Source of the DNA: Macrostomum hystrix
Lineage: Eukaryota; Platyhelminthes; Macrostomidae
Length of the DNA stretch: 64,000 nt
NCBI GenBank assembly: GCA_950097015.1
Contig: CATNEN010000039.1
Location: 8,014,501-8,078,500 of the forward strand
Reading direction: 5' to 3'
Part shown: piece by piece, positions 36,777-47,300 of the stretch
How the letters are laid out: each line of letters opens with the position of its first letter
Numbering within the stretch: the stretch's first letter is position 1
The notes under the pieces: generated by a model
The model's input: the letters and a program-made list of their open reading frames with translations, nothing else
Told to the model about the DNA's origin: nothing
Databases searched by the model: none
Made by a program: the position numbers and the translations under genes

Positions 36777-38305
36777 GCTCACAACTCACAAGAGTACCAG
36801 CGGATGCGCCACTTTCATTGCTGCGGGTTCTGCATTGCAGATCACCTCGCCCGCTCCATCTATTCGCCCTCTCTTGATCTATCAATCTTGTCGTATCATA
36901 CCTCTCCTCTCTTTCTCTCACACCTCTCCTCTCTCTCTCACACCTCTACGCTCTTTCTCTCACACCTCTCCTCTCTTTCTCTCACACCTCTCCTCTCTTT
37001 CTCTCACACCTCTCCTCTCTTTCTCTCTCATCTCGTCTCTCCTTCTCTCCCATATAGTCTATACTCAAGTTTCTGAGTGCAATAATCCTAGTTGCGTTTA
37101 ATTCTATACATATCGGGAGGTCTGCTGCCTATTGCTATTGCACAGCATATTTGAGTAGGCACAGCAGTTCTGTACAGTCAGTTTAATACTGTCATTTTTA
37201 GTGAATCTGTGTGCATGCTATTGTAACGGATATGCTTCTCTGTTTTTAATCTATACTTAGATTTACGCTTTTGTTATTACCACACCGTTGAGTTATAAGC
37301 TGTATTAAAAAATAAGAAAAACTTTGACCCGGAAGTGCAGCTATAATGAAAAATAGCAACTTTTAGGTTATCTTCTAATTTAAGTAACTAAATTGCACTT
37401 CAATTGTGCTGTTCATTGTTACAATTTTGTTTCTTACAAGCTTAGCCTCATGTACAGTTGAACCTGACCAATCCCTGACAGCCCCTACCCACCTCCATGT
37501 ACACACTTCCCTGTACACACTTCCCTGTACACACTTCCCTGATCAACCCGACGGCCCCTACCCACCCTAACGTACACCCACCCCTAAAGAATCCCTGACA
37601 ACCCCAACCCACCCCCAATGTACACACTTCCCTGACCAATCCGATAACCCCTACCCTCCGCAACGTACATCCACTCCTTAACTATCCATCTGTGCTGTAG
37701 TTAAAAGTTCGTGTTATTTTTTGTATAGTTGCAAAATAAGAACTTCTAATTTCTGTTATTTCTTTTAGAATGCTGTATAATCCCTTGTAGCCAACTTTTA
37801 CTAAGTCCAAGTATTTCATACAGCTTAATGTTGACCTGTATTGAATGTTAAATGCAATTCCGTATTGTATTTCCAACTATGATTTCTAGATACACTACTC
37901 ACAGAAAGTAGCACTGCAAGGCTCGCTGTTTGCAGTTGCCTTTCTTCGTGTTCTGTTTTAACCCTTCTGTTGAATTGCTAGACTGGCATTTATGTTTCGC
38001 TTCTGATTTTACACTGTTCATAAAAACTCTTGTCCCGATAAAACTGCATGCTAACTTATCAAAATGGTTAAATAACAGTGTTGAATAAAATTAATTTAAA
38101 CTATTTCACCTCTGCTAGAAAGGCGCGTTTAGGCTCATTTTTTAATTACCTCCTAGCTATTTCATATAAGAATATGCGTTTTAGCTACAGTTTATTTAGT
38201 AGGATGAACCAGCATGTGGAGACCTATCTATTTATTGTTTCACAGTAGAAAGACCTCGATCTTTTTTCTGTATCTCGCAAAATAATCAACCAATCGCCAT
38301 TTAAG
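36777..38305. other. 3' flank of gene B, no gene
   Basis: A CT-rich repeat (CTCTCTTTCTCTCACACCTC, about 36900-37040) and a loose CCCTACCCACC-type repeat (37.45-37.68 kb) are present. AATAAA near 38084 is a candidate poly(A) signal. No exon could be supported. Confidence 0.5.
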
Positions 38306-38592
38306 TCCATCTGCCCCAATTGGTTCAGATGTGCAGCCGACAGCACAGCCGCAGCTAATGCGCGGCGCATCTGAAGGCTGCGTACAGCTGTTCAGTCCAC
38401 GGACTGGGGGGACGCCACACCCACCTTCAATTATCCCAGCGGTACCCATTTAACAGCTGGGTGAACTGAAGCAATGCAGAGTTAAGTGTTTTGGTAAAGG
38501 ACGCAAATTGTTCCTGTGGAGTCGGGAATCGAACCCCCGACCTTCTAGTCGTGAGTCCGACGCCCTAACCACTAGGCTACAACCTCTGCCCA
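38306..38592 (-). mobile_element. full-length SINE family 1 copy
   Basis: Minus-strand head AGCCTAGTGGTTAGGGCG and GGGTTCGATTCCCGAC with the same body as 21829-22142. Confidence 0.9.
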
Positions 38593-38599
38593 TAACATA

Positions 38600-38865
38600 A
38601 CATAAAGTCCATAACATTGGCTACAATTTCCGCTCTATCCTATGAAACAACTTCTAGAATCACGACGAATATCGCGACGTTGAATCATCGTTGAATATCT
38701 CGACGATGCTGACTCGGACGGCTTTGAAAGCTAGTTCATCGTAAGGGGCAGAAAATTTTGATCCATATGGTGGACTTTTACGAAAGTCGGTCATTCGGTA
38801 TGGGAGCTATCGGAAGTAGGCAGTGGGGATTTGAGATACCCGCGTGGTCTATCCCCAGTGGGAAA
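38600..38865 (+). repeat. dispersed repeat of unknown class, copy 2
   Basis: It shares GAATATCTCGACGATGCTGA, GACGGCTTTGAAA, GGTGGACTTT and GATTTGAGATACCCGCGTGG with 16190-16575 and lacks that copy's middle. It abuts the 5' end of MCMDC2. Confidence 0.75.
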
Positions 38866-38901
38866 ATAACGTGGTCGCATCATTCCAGCATTCTGCAAGT
38901 C

Positions 38902-41900
38902 ATGTCTGCATCGCCATCGCATGATGCGCCTTCCGAGCCTCTTCAACTGGACACCAGCGACCTGCTGGAGTCCTGGCTAATGTACTTTGAATACACCGAC
39001 CTACTGCGGGACCTCCTTGACGACATTGGTCGGCTTTGCGAGCCGGCCCGGGCTGACGAGATTCTCAAGGAGGTCTGCGTGCCGATTGACTACCCTCTGC
39101 TGGCTGAGACACAGCCCGGCTTGGCCCAATATCTCATTGACGACTTTGCCGATTGTCTTGAAAGCATTGGCCGGCTGCTCAGCGCTGCCGCCGCCTCTGC
39201 CGCCTCCGCCAGCTCCGAGTCCAACGGCATCAGCCTGCTACCCGGCCAGCTGCTAGTGCAGCCGCGAATCTTCCAGTTTCCTGGCGCTGTCTTCGGCGTC
39301 GCCAATGTGGCTCAAATGCGCCGTCGTCTGGGACGCCTGAGCAGTCTTGACTGTCAGGTTGTCTGCGTGGAGCAGCCGGCACAATGCGATAGGTGCGGTC
39401 AGCTGCCAGTAGCTTCTGAAGGATTGAGTCGGGTTGTAGGAGAACAACCAATAGAGTGAAGGATTGGGGTGGGTTGTAGGAGAACAACCAATAGAGTGAA
39501 GGATTGGGGTGGGTTGTAGGAGAACAACCAATAGAGTGATGGATTGGGGTGGGTTGTAGGAGAACAACCAATGGAGTGAAGGATTGGGGTGGGTTGTAGG
39601 AGAACAACCAATAGAGTGAAGGATTGGGGTGGGTTGTAGGAGAACAACCAATGGAGTGAAGGATTGGGGTGGGTTGTAGGAGAACAACCAATAGAGTGAA
39701 GGATTGGGGTGGGTTGTAGGAGAACAACCAATAGAGTGAAGGATTGGGGTGGGTTGTAGCAGACCAGCCAATGCAGTGAAGGATTGGGGTGCTTAATTAG
39801 AGTATGGCAAATTTGGATGACCACTCATCCATTTGATTCCATTTGGATGAGTGAAATGTGATCCACGAATCAAGTAAAGCACGGCAGCAGAATAGTCAGT
39901 AAGAAATCATTTAAATTTTTCCAGGAATTTAGTGTTAAAATATTTTTCCTCTCTTTGAATTCCATGCAGGGCTCTTCGGTTCGAGTGCCGCGATCGTAAC
40001 TGCCCTTCCGCCAGAGACGCGAACAGCAATAGGCCTGTCGGCCAAGGCGAAGACGACGGCGATGATCTCGACGCTCTCGCTGGAAGCCTGCTTCTCCAGC
40101 GTCGGCCCGGAGATGCCTTGGCAACAGTCATACCGAAAAGCGAGCTCCCAGTTTTGTGCCCAACCTGCAGCTCAGTCATGGCGCAGGTCGCCAGCGGCCG
40201 CGTCCAGACGGACCGTCTTCGGGCCATTGTCCTTCCGGTCAAGCCGGCTGCCCGTTCTGGACTGCGCTGGCCGATTCGCTGCGTTGCTCTGGGCAACCGG
40301 CTGATTCGACAGCTGACTCTTGGCCGGCGCTGCCGCCTGATTGGCCTGCCGGTTGCTGACCGAGTGGCTAACCCCGGAATGGCTGGTTGCCACTTCCAGA
40401 TCATCGACTGCGAGCCGCTCGCCGGCGGCCCTCCGATTGGACCCCCTGTCAGGTGAGATTGAACTGCCTGTCAGGTGATAGCGACCGCTTTGAGAGTAGG
40501 AAGAGAGGAAATGAGAGATTGGGAAGAGAGGAACTGAGGGATTGAGAAGAGAGGAAGTGAGGGATTGAGAAGAGGGGAATGAGAGATGGGGAAGAGAGGA
40601 AGTGAGGGGTTGGGAAGAGAGGGTGTGAGGGATAGGGAAGAGGGGAATGAGAGATGGGGAAGGCAGGGAATGAGAGGTCGGGAATCAGCATTCACGCCAA
40701 TGCTGAACCTGTAATGATGACTCAGTATCCAACGGGCTTCAACTTGCTACATCATCCGCAGGCCACTCGCCCTTCGGCCCGACCTGTCGGCCAGTCGGTT
40801 CGGCACCGCCCTTCAGGCCGCCTTCCACCTGTGTGGAGACGCCACCCCGCCGGGCTCCTGGATGACCGTCAAGTTGGCCATCCTGCTGCAACTGCTGGCC
40901 GCTTCAAGTATCGATCAGCAACACCAACAGCAGCGGCAGATGCCCACCTGTGAGATAGGCGATGAAGCCGAGAGGCTGCGCCCGATATCACTCTGCATCA
41001 TGTCACCCGGAGATTCGAACTCTGTCCACCGCCTGCTGCGATCTTTGGCGAAGGCCCTCAGCTCCGCCTGCATTGTTCATCGCTGCGGCGGCGGCAGTCC
41101 CGTGGCAGCAGCTCCCGTAGCTGCTAAGCAGGCCTGGTTCGATTCCACGGCTCAGGTAAGCACCGGGTAGACCGGGTAGGTGGGACTAACTAGAACATTT
41201 TTTCGTTATAAAATTCTTCGTCCTCTACTTAGAATAGCAGCATAAACTATACAGCTAGACTCGCAAAAGGAACTATACAGCTAGACTCGCAAAAGGAACT
41301 ATACAGCTATAATCTCAGCAGGAACTATAGCTAGAATCGCACCAGGAACCGTAGCTAGAATTGCAGCAGGAACTATAGCTAGAATCGCAACAGGAACTAT
41401 AGCTCTAGAATCGCAGCAGGAGCTATAGCTAGAATTGCAGCAGGAACTATAGCTAGAATCGTCTAGTATTGGACTCTATATTTTACTGCCCCAGGCCACT
41501 GAGGCGGGCACGCTGGCCCTGGCTGGCCCAGGTGACCTGGCCCTGTTCCCCTACCTGGCCGGCATGCGCAAAGCGGACCTGCACTGCCTAGCCTGGGCCA
41601 TGGAGGTCGGGCTGGCCGCCTCTCCGACCGCCGCCGCCGCCTCCGGCCGCTTCGGACCACCGCTGCTTCAATGCGGCATTCTCGGCCTGCTAGAGCGGGC
41701 CGCCTCCGAAGCCGACGGTTGCTATGGCAACGATGACCAATTCGACGATCAGCAGACAGGCCTGTCGCTGGTTGGCTTCAAGCCTGAGCTGCTGGGCATG
41801 CGGCCCGAGCTGCGCAGCCTGCTTTGCCGATTTCGACTGTACATTGAATGCGAGGAGCCCGACCAGGCCGCCGCCACCCGCCACTGTCTGGCTGCGGCCT

Positions 41901-42849
41901 GCGATGACATCAAAGACCTGCGGGCCAAATCTGATGAGGTCAGTCTCTTGGTAGCTCTTTATTCCCTGCTCCATTATCCTCTCCTCTCTTCTTCTCTGCG
42001 CCCCTATCCTCTCCTCTCCTCTTCTCTGCTCCCCTATCCTCTCCTGTCCTCCCCTATCCTTTCCTCTCTTCTTCTCTGCTCCCCTATCCTCTCCTGTCCT
42101 CCCCTATCCTCTCCTCTCTTCTTCTCTGCTCCCCTATCCTCCCCTCTCCTCTTCTCTGCTCCCCTATCCTCTCCTCTCCTCTTCTCTGCTCCCCTATCCT
42201 CTCCTATCCTCTTCTCTGCACCCCTGTCCTCTCCTATCCTCTTCTCTGCTCCCCTATCCTCCCCTCTCCTCTTCTCTGCTCCCCTATCCTCTCCTCTCAT
42301 CTTCACTGCTCCCCCATCCTCTTCTCTGCTACCCTATCCTATTCTCCGTTCCCCTATACATTTCTCTGCTCCCATACCCGTTTCTATCCTCTACTCTCCT
42401 TCCTTCTTTCATTTGCTGATGCACTGCACCTGAAACCGCGGTCGCACCAGGTGATGCGGCTGGTGCTGAGCCAGCGCCACCGGGTCTGCCAGTTCGAAGA
42501 GTCGGCCGCTTCGGCTCTGCAGCGCCACTTCATGGCCGGCAGGCGGGTGTTCGAAGCTAAGCGGCTGAGCTTCGGCCTGGACTCCATGGCCAGCCTCACC
42601 GCCTTGGCCGCCGCGCACGCCAGGCTCAACTGCCGCTCCGTTGTCATCACAGACGACGTCATCCTAGCCGCCTATCTGCTGGAGGTGTCCGCCTATTGTC
42701 TGCACGGCTCGTCTCACTTCTCAATATCCTACCTTGGCCACCTGGATGAGCTGAATGCTCAGGTTGCTGAAGATTTTCACTCCTGTCTCCTTGCATTCCA
42801 CCAGTCTGTTGAGGCCTTCATGGACAGGCTTCCGTCTTCTGAGGAGTGA
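38902..42849 (+). CDS. MCMDC2: MCM domain-containing protein 2 (meiotic MCM-like)
   Basis: The model has five exons, 38902-39392, 39970-40452, 40762-41155, 41495-41938 and 42451-42849 (TGA), giving 736 residues; human MCMDC2 is about 680. The splice from exon 1 to 2 joins VVCVEQPAQCDR to ALRFECRDRNCPS, matching the MCMDC2 segment before its zinc ribbon; the second Cys pair is LCPTC. Exon 3 has the conserved TPPGSWMTVKLAILLQLLAA stretch and exon 5 the AAAHARLNCRSVVITDDVIL lid-like region near the C-terminus. Known relatives (mouse Mcmdc2; fly mei-217/mei-218) promote meiotic recombination and double-strand-break repair. No intact Walker A is visible, as expected for this family. An acceptor ending at 38888 lies 13 nt before the ATG. 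All four introns contain tandem repeats. Confidence 0.9.
39425..39790. repeat. 40-bp minisatellite in MCMDC2 intron 1
   Basis: About nine units contain GGATTGGGGTGGGTTGTAGG and AGAACAACCAATAGAGTGAA. Confidence 0.95.
40485..40682. repeat. purine-rich repeat in MCMDC2 intron 2
   Basis: Irregular units of GGGAAGAGAGGAAGTGAGGG fill most of the intron. Confidence 0.9.
41235..41462. repeat. 24-bp minisatellite in MCMDC2 intron 3
   Basis: About nine diverged units contain AGAATCGCAGCAGGAACTAT. The same unit makes up the larger array at 43.1-44.2 kb. Confidence 0.9.
41960..42400. repeat. CT-rich minisatellite in MCMDC2 intron 4
   Basis: Units of CTCTTCTCTGCTCCCCTATC form a pyrimidine tract just before the exon 5 acceptor. 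Confidence 0.95.
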
Positions 42850-42986
42850 TTTTGTTGCGTTTATTGCAACTCTGTTTATCGTTCGCAAGACTTTTTTGTT
42901 TAGCAATTTTCTGCTTTTTTAGCAAAGCTTTTGGTTCTGTTTTCCAAATTAGTTTTTTAATTAACCTTTTTTGTTTCTTTACCTCT

Positions 42987-42992
42987 AATAAA
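42987..42992 (+). terminator. MCMDC2 poly(A) signal
   Basis: AATAAA lies 138 nt after the MCMDC2 stop codon in T-rich DNA. Confidence 0.6.
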
Positions 42993-43114
42993 GAAAGGAG
43001 TTTTTTATTGGCAGCTTTCTACTCATTTTTTAAACATCTAGTTTTCCGCCTGTCCATTTTTTGTTAGCCAAGTTATAATAAGCTGTCATATCTATTTGTT
43101 GCTCAAATCATAAG

Positions 43115-44215
43115 GAGCTAAAGCTTGAATCGCAAAAGGAACTATAGCTAAAATCGCAGCAGGAACTATAGCTAAAATCGCAGCAGGAACTATAGCTAAA
43201 ATCGCAGCAGGAACTATAGCTAAAATCGCAGCAGGAACTATAGCTAGAATCGCAGCAGGAACTATAGCTAAAATCGCAGCAGGAACTATAGCTAAAATCG
43301 CAGCAGGAACTATAGCTAAAATCGCAGCAGGAACTATAGCTAGAATCGCAGCAGGAACTATGGCTAGAATCGTAAAAGGAACTATAGCTAGAATCGCAGC
43401 AGGAACTATAGCTAGAATCGCAGCAGGAACTATAGCTAGAATCGCAGCAGGAACTATAGCTAGAATCGCACCAGGAACCGTGGCTAGAATCGCAGCAGGA
43501 ACTATAGCTAGAATCACAGCAGGAACTATAGCTAAAATCGCAGCAGGAACTATAGCTAAAATCGCAGCAGGAACTATAGCTAAAATCGCAGCAGGAACTA
43601 TAGCTAAAATCGCAGCAGGAACTATAGCTAGAATCGCAGCAGGAACTATAGCTAAAATCGCAGCAGGAACTATAGCTAAAATCGCAGCAGGAACTATAGC
43701 TAAAATCGCAGCAGGAACTATAGCTAAAATCGCAGCAGGAACTATAGCTAGAATCGCAGCAGGAACTATGGCTAGAATCGTAAAAGGAACTATAGCTAGA
43801 ATCGCAGCAGGAACTATAGCTAGAATCGCAGCAGGAACTATAGCTAGAATCGCACCAGGAACCGTGGCTAGAATCGCAGCAGGAACTATAGCTAGAATCA
43901 CAGCAGGAACTGTAGCTAGAATCGCAAAAGGAACTATAGCTAGAATCGCAGCAGGAACTATAGCTAGAATCACAGCAGGAACTGTAGCTAGAATCGCAAA
44001 AGGAACTATAGCTAGAATCGCAGCAGGAACTATAGCTAGAATCGCAGCAGGAACTATAGCTAGAATCGCAGCAGGAACTATAGCTAGAATCGCAGCAGGA
44101 ACTATAGCTAGAATCGCAGCAGGAACTATAGCTAGAATCGTAGCAGGAACAATGGCTAGAATCGTAGCAAAAACTATAGCTAGAATCGCAGCAGGAACTA
44201 TACAGTTAGAATCGC
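43115..44215. repeat. 1.1-kb array of a 24-bp minisatellite
   Basis: About 46 units contain AGAATCGCAGCAGGAACTAT, with AAAATC and CACCAGGAACCG variants. A block of several units containing GTAAAAGG and CACCAGGAACCG variants appears twice (about 43.36-43.54 and 43.76-43.92 kb), so it shows a higher-order duplication. It lies between MCMDC2 and gene C. Confidence 0.95.
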
Positions 44216-44327
44216 TAGTATTGATTTTGACTGGCGACTGAAAATTTCGATTCCAGTGCGTTGCCTTTGGCAAGCGTTTAAAAACAAATCAAGTAACGCA
44301 ACAAGAGATTGATCAACAACATCCAGC

Positions 44328-47300
44328 ATGTCAGCCGCTTCTGTGCTGTCACATCATCAGGCGGCTCCGGGTGCGCCGAATACATTTTCCGCCCTTACCC
44401 TGTTTGAGTCCACGCTGCTGAATGCTGGCATGCTGCTGGACAGCATGACCCTGGACGAGTTAGTTGCAGCTGTGCGCCTCATCTGCAACCTGCAGCATCA
44501 GGCTGTGGATGTTATGCAACCCTGTGCCGGTCAGGTGCAGTCAACGAATCGTCAGCTACAAGAGCAGTTGCAACAGTTGCAGCAGCAGCAGCAGCATCAG
44601 CAGCGGCAGCATCAGTCTGCTGCAAGTTGTTCCAGCGCATCAAGTCCGCCTGCTGCTAAGCGGCCCTGCAAAATGGAGCCCAAGGAACCTTCGGTGGCTG
44701 TGAAGCTTGAGCAGCACCTGCAGCCGCCGCTGCCGCCGCCGCACGTCGACAGCTTTGCCAGCGACCTAGGTGGCGCTTCCTTTGTTGACGAAGACGAAGA
44801 TGACGATTGCCTGCTACTAGAGGAGGAGAGCAGCTTCGGTGTCGGCCTGGGCGTCAGCGGCGCATCCGGTGCTAGCGCCAGCAGTGGCGGAGTGGACGTT
44901 CGAGTAGGTCGCTTGAACAGTGTATGAAAAGTGTCTGTCAGTGTCCGAGTAATGCCTGCCAGTGTCCGAGTAGTGTCAGTCCGTGTCCGAGTAGTGTCAG
45001 TCCGTGTCCGAGTAGTGTCAGTCCGTGTCCCAGTAATGTCAGTCCGTGTCCCAGTAGTGGTGATTTTGAATGATAAGCCATAAGTCTGATCTCATTTCAG
45101 AATTTGCTCAAGGACACTTACAAAAACTTACGTGGCTGTGGACCGCATCTGTTTGACTTTGCCAAGCCGTATGTTTATTACTTTGTTCATTGTTGACGTT
45201 ACCTTCTTTACTGTTTCTAGACGCAATTCGTCCGATTACTTGGACCACAGAAACCCGTAGCATAATCAGACAGTCAGGCAGATCATCAGCTCAGTCAGTC
45301 AGTCAGGCAGATCATCAGCTCAGTCAGTCAGTCAGTCAGATCATCAGCTCAGTCAGTCAGTCAGGCAGATCATCAGCTCAGTCAGTCAGTCAGTCAGATC
45401 ATCAGCTCAGTCAGTCAGTCAGTCAGATCATCAGCTCAGTCAGTCAGTCAGGCAGATCATCAGCTCAGACAGTCAGTCAGGCAGATCATCAGCTCAGACA
45501 GTCAGTCAGGCAGATCATCAGCTCAGTCAGTCAGTCAGTCAGATCATCAGCTCAGTCAGTCAGTCAGTCAGATCATCAGCTCAGTCAGTCAGTCAGGCAG
45601 ATCATCAGCTCAGACAGTCAGTCAGGCAGATCTTCAGCTCAGTCAGTCAGGCAGATCATCAGCTCAGACAGTCAGTCAGGCAGATCATCAGCTCAGACAG
45701 TCAGTCAGGCAGATCATCAGCTCAGTCAGTCAGGCAGATCATCAGCTCAGACAGTCAGTCAGGCAGATCATCAGCTCAGACAGTCAGTCAGGCAGATCAT
45801 CAGCTCAGTCAGTCAGTCAGGCAGATCATCAGCTCAGTCAGTCAGTCAGGCAGATCATCAGCTCAGACAGTCAGTCAGGCAGATCATCAGCTCAGACAGT
45901 CAGTCAGGCAGATCATCAGCTCAGACAGTCAGTCAGGCAGATCATCAGCTCAGACAGTCAGTCAGGCAGATCATCAGCTCAGTCAGTCAGGCAGATCATC
46001 AGCTCAGACAGTCAGTCAGGCAGATCATCAGCTCAGACAGTCATTCAGGCAGATCATCAGCTCAGACAGACAGTCAGGCAGATCATCAGCTCAGACAGTC
46101 AGGCAGATCATCAGCTCAGACAGTCAGTCAGGCAGATCATCAGCTCAGACAGACAGTCAGGCAGATCATCAGCTCAGACAGTCAGTCAGGCAGATCATCA
46201 GCTCAGACAGACAGTCAGGCAGATCATCAGCTCAGACAGTCAGTCAGGCAGATCATCAGCTCAGACAGACAGTCAGGCAGATCATCAGCTCAGTCAGTCA
46301 GGCAGATCATCAGCTCAGTCAGTCAGTCAGGCAGATCATCAGCTCAGACAGTCAGTCAGGCAGATCATCAGCTCAGACAGTCAGTCAGGCAGATCATCAG
46401 CTCAGTCAGTCAGGCAGATCATCAGCTCAGTCAGTCAGTCAGGCAGATCATCAGCTCAGACAGTCAGTCAGGCAGATCATCAGCTCAGACAGTCAGTCAG
46501 GCAGATCATCAGCTCAGACAGTCAGTCAGGCAGATCATCAGCTCAGACAGTCAGTCAGGCAGATCATCAGCTCAGACAGTCAGTCAGGCAGATCATCAGC
46601 TCAGACAGTCAGTCAATGAACAGAAGCCTATCTCGCAATTGTGTTGCAGCTTCGAGCATCCCGTGAACCAGACGGTGGCCAAGAAGGTCATCGACCAGGC
46701 TCAGGCAACTTCCGGCATCACAGCCGGTGCAGAAACTTGGCGCAGTGAGTCATTTTGTTAGAGAACAAATCATATAAGAGTTTGAAATATTTTTACTCGT
46801 AAACTGTGCCATAATATTCAAACTTATGAGAGAATATTTAGCTTTGCTCTTACTGAAATAAGAATCTAAATGCTTATTGATACTCAGAAATCAGTGTGAT
46901 TAGTTTTTTCGCTTTTTACATTACTTGTTCTACTAAGTAAGCTCAGTAGCCAGATGCTCATCTCAGCAGAATGGTATGCAATTAAGTGATAAAATAGCGT
47001 TGCAGAGGTTTACAGAGAACAATGGGTGAAAGTGTTTGCAAGTCTGCCAGTTGAACAAAAGCACTATTGAGCCGGTTCAAGGGTCTATGTATAATTCCTT
47101 GTTTGTATTTATTGTCCTGTAATTTTTTGTTAAACTCTAAAGTTGTTCCGCAGTTCTCCCAACTAAAGCTTCTGTTTATATTCAAGCTCATTATTTATCT
47201 ATTGATTGAGGGGGGGCAGACTTAATTTCAAAAATGCGCCTTATAGGCGCCAACAATTTTCAATTCTATGCATTAATCAGCCAAATCAATTTAGCGAATC

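Noticed and set aside
38758..38901. Upstream extension of the MCMDC2 frame by 48 codons
   Set aside because: This part is the dispersed repeat also found at 16.2-16.6 kb, and an acceptor at 38888 lies just before the Met at 38902.
43092..44273. Ala/Ile/Val-rich frames resembling membrane repeats
   Set aside because: A 24-bp unit, a multiple of three, keeps both strands open; there is no gene context.
45190..46761. 523-codon Ser/Gln-rich frame joined to gene C exon 3
   Set aside because: The gene C exons on both sides have matching phase-2 splice sites, so the array is intron.
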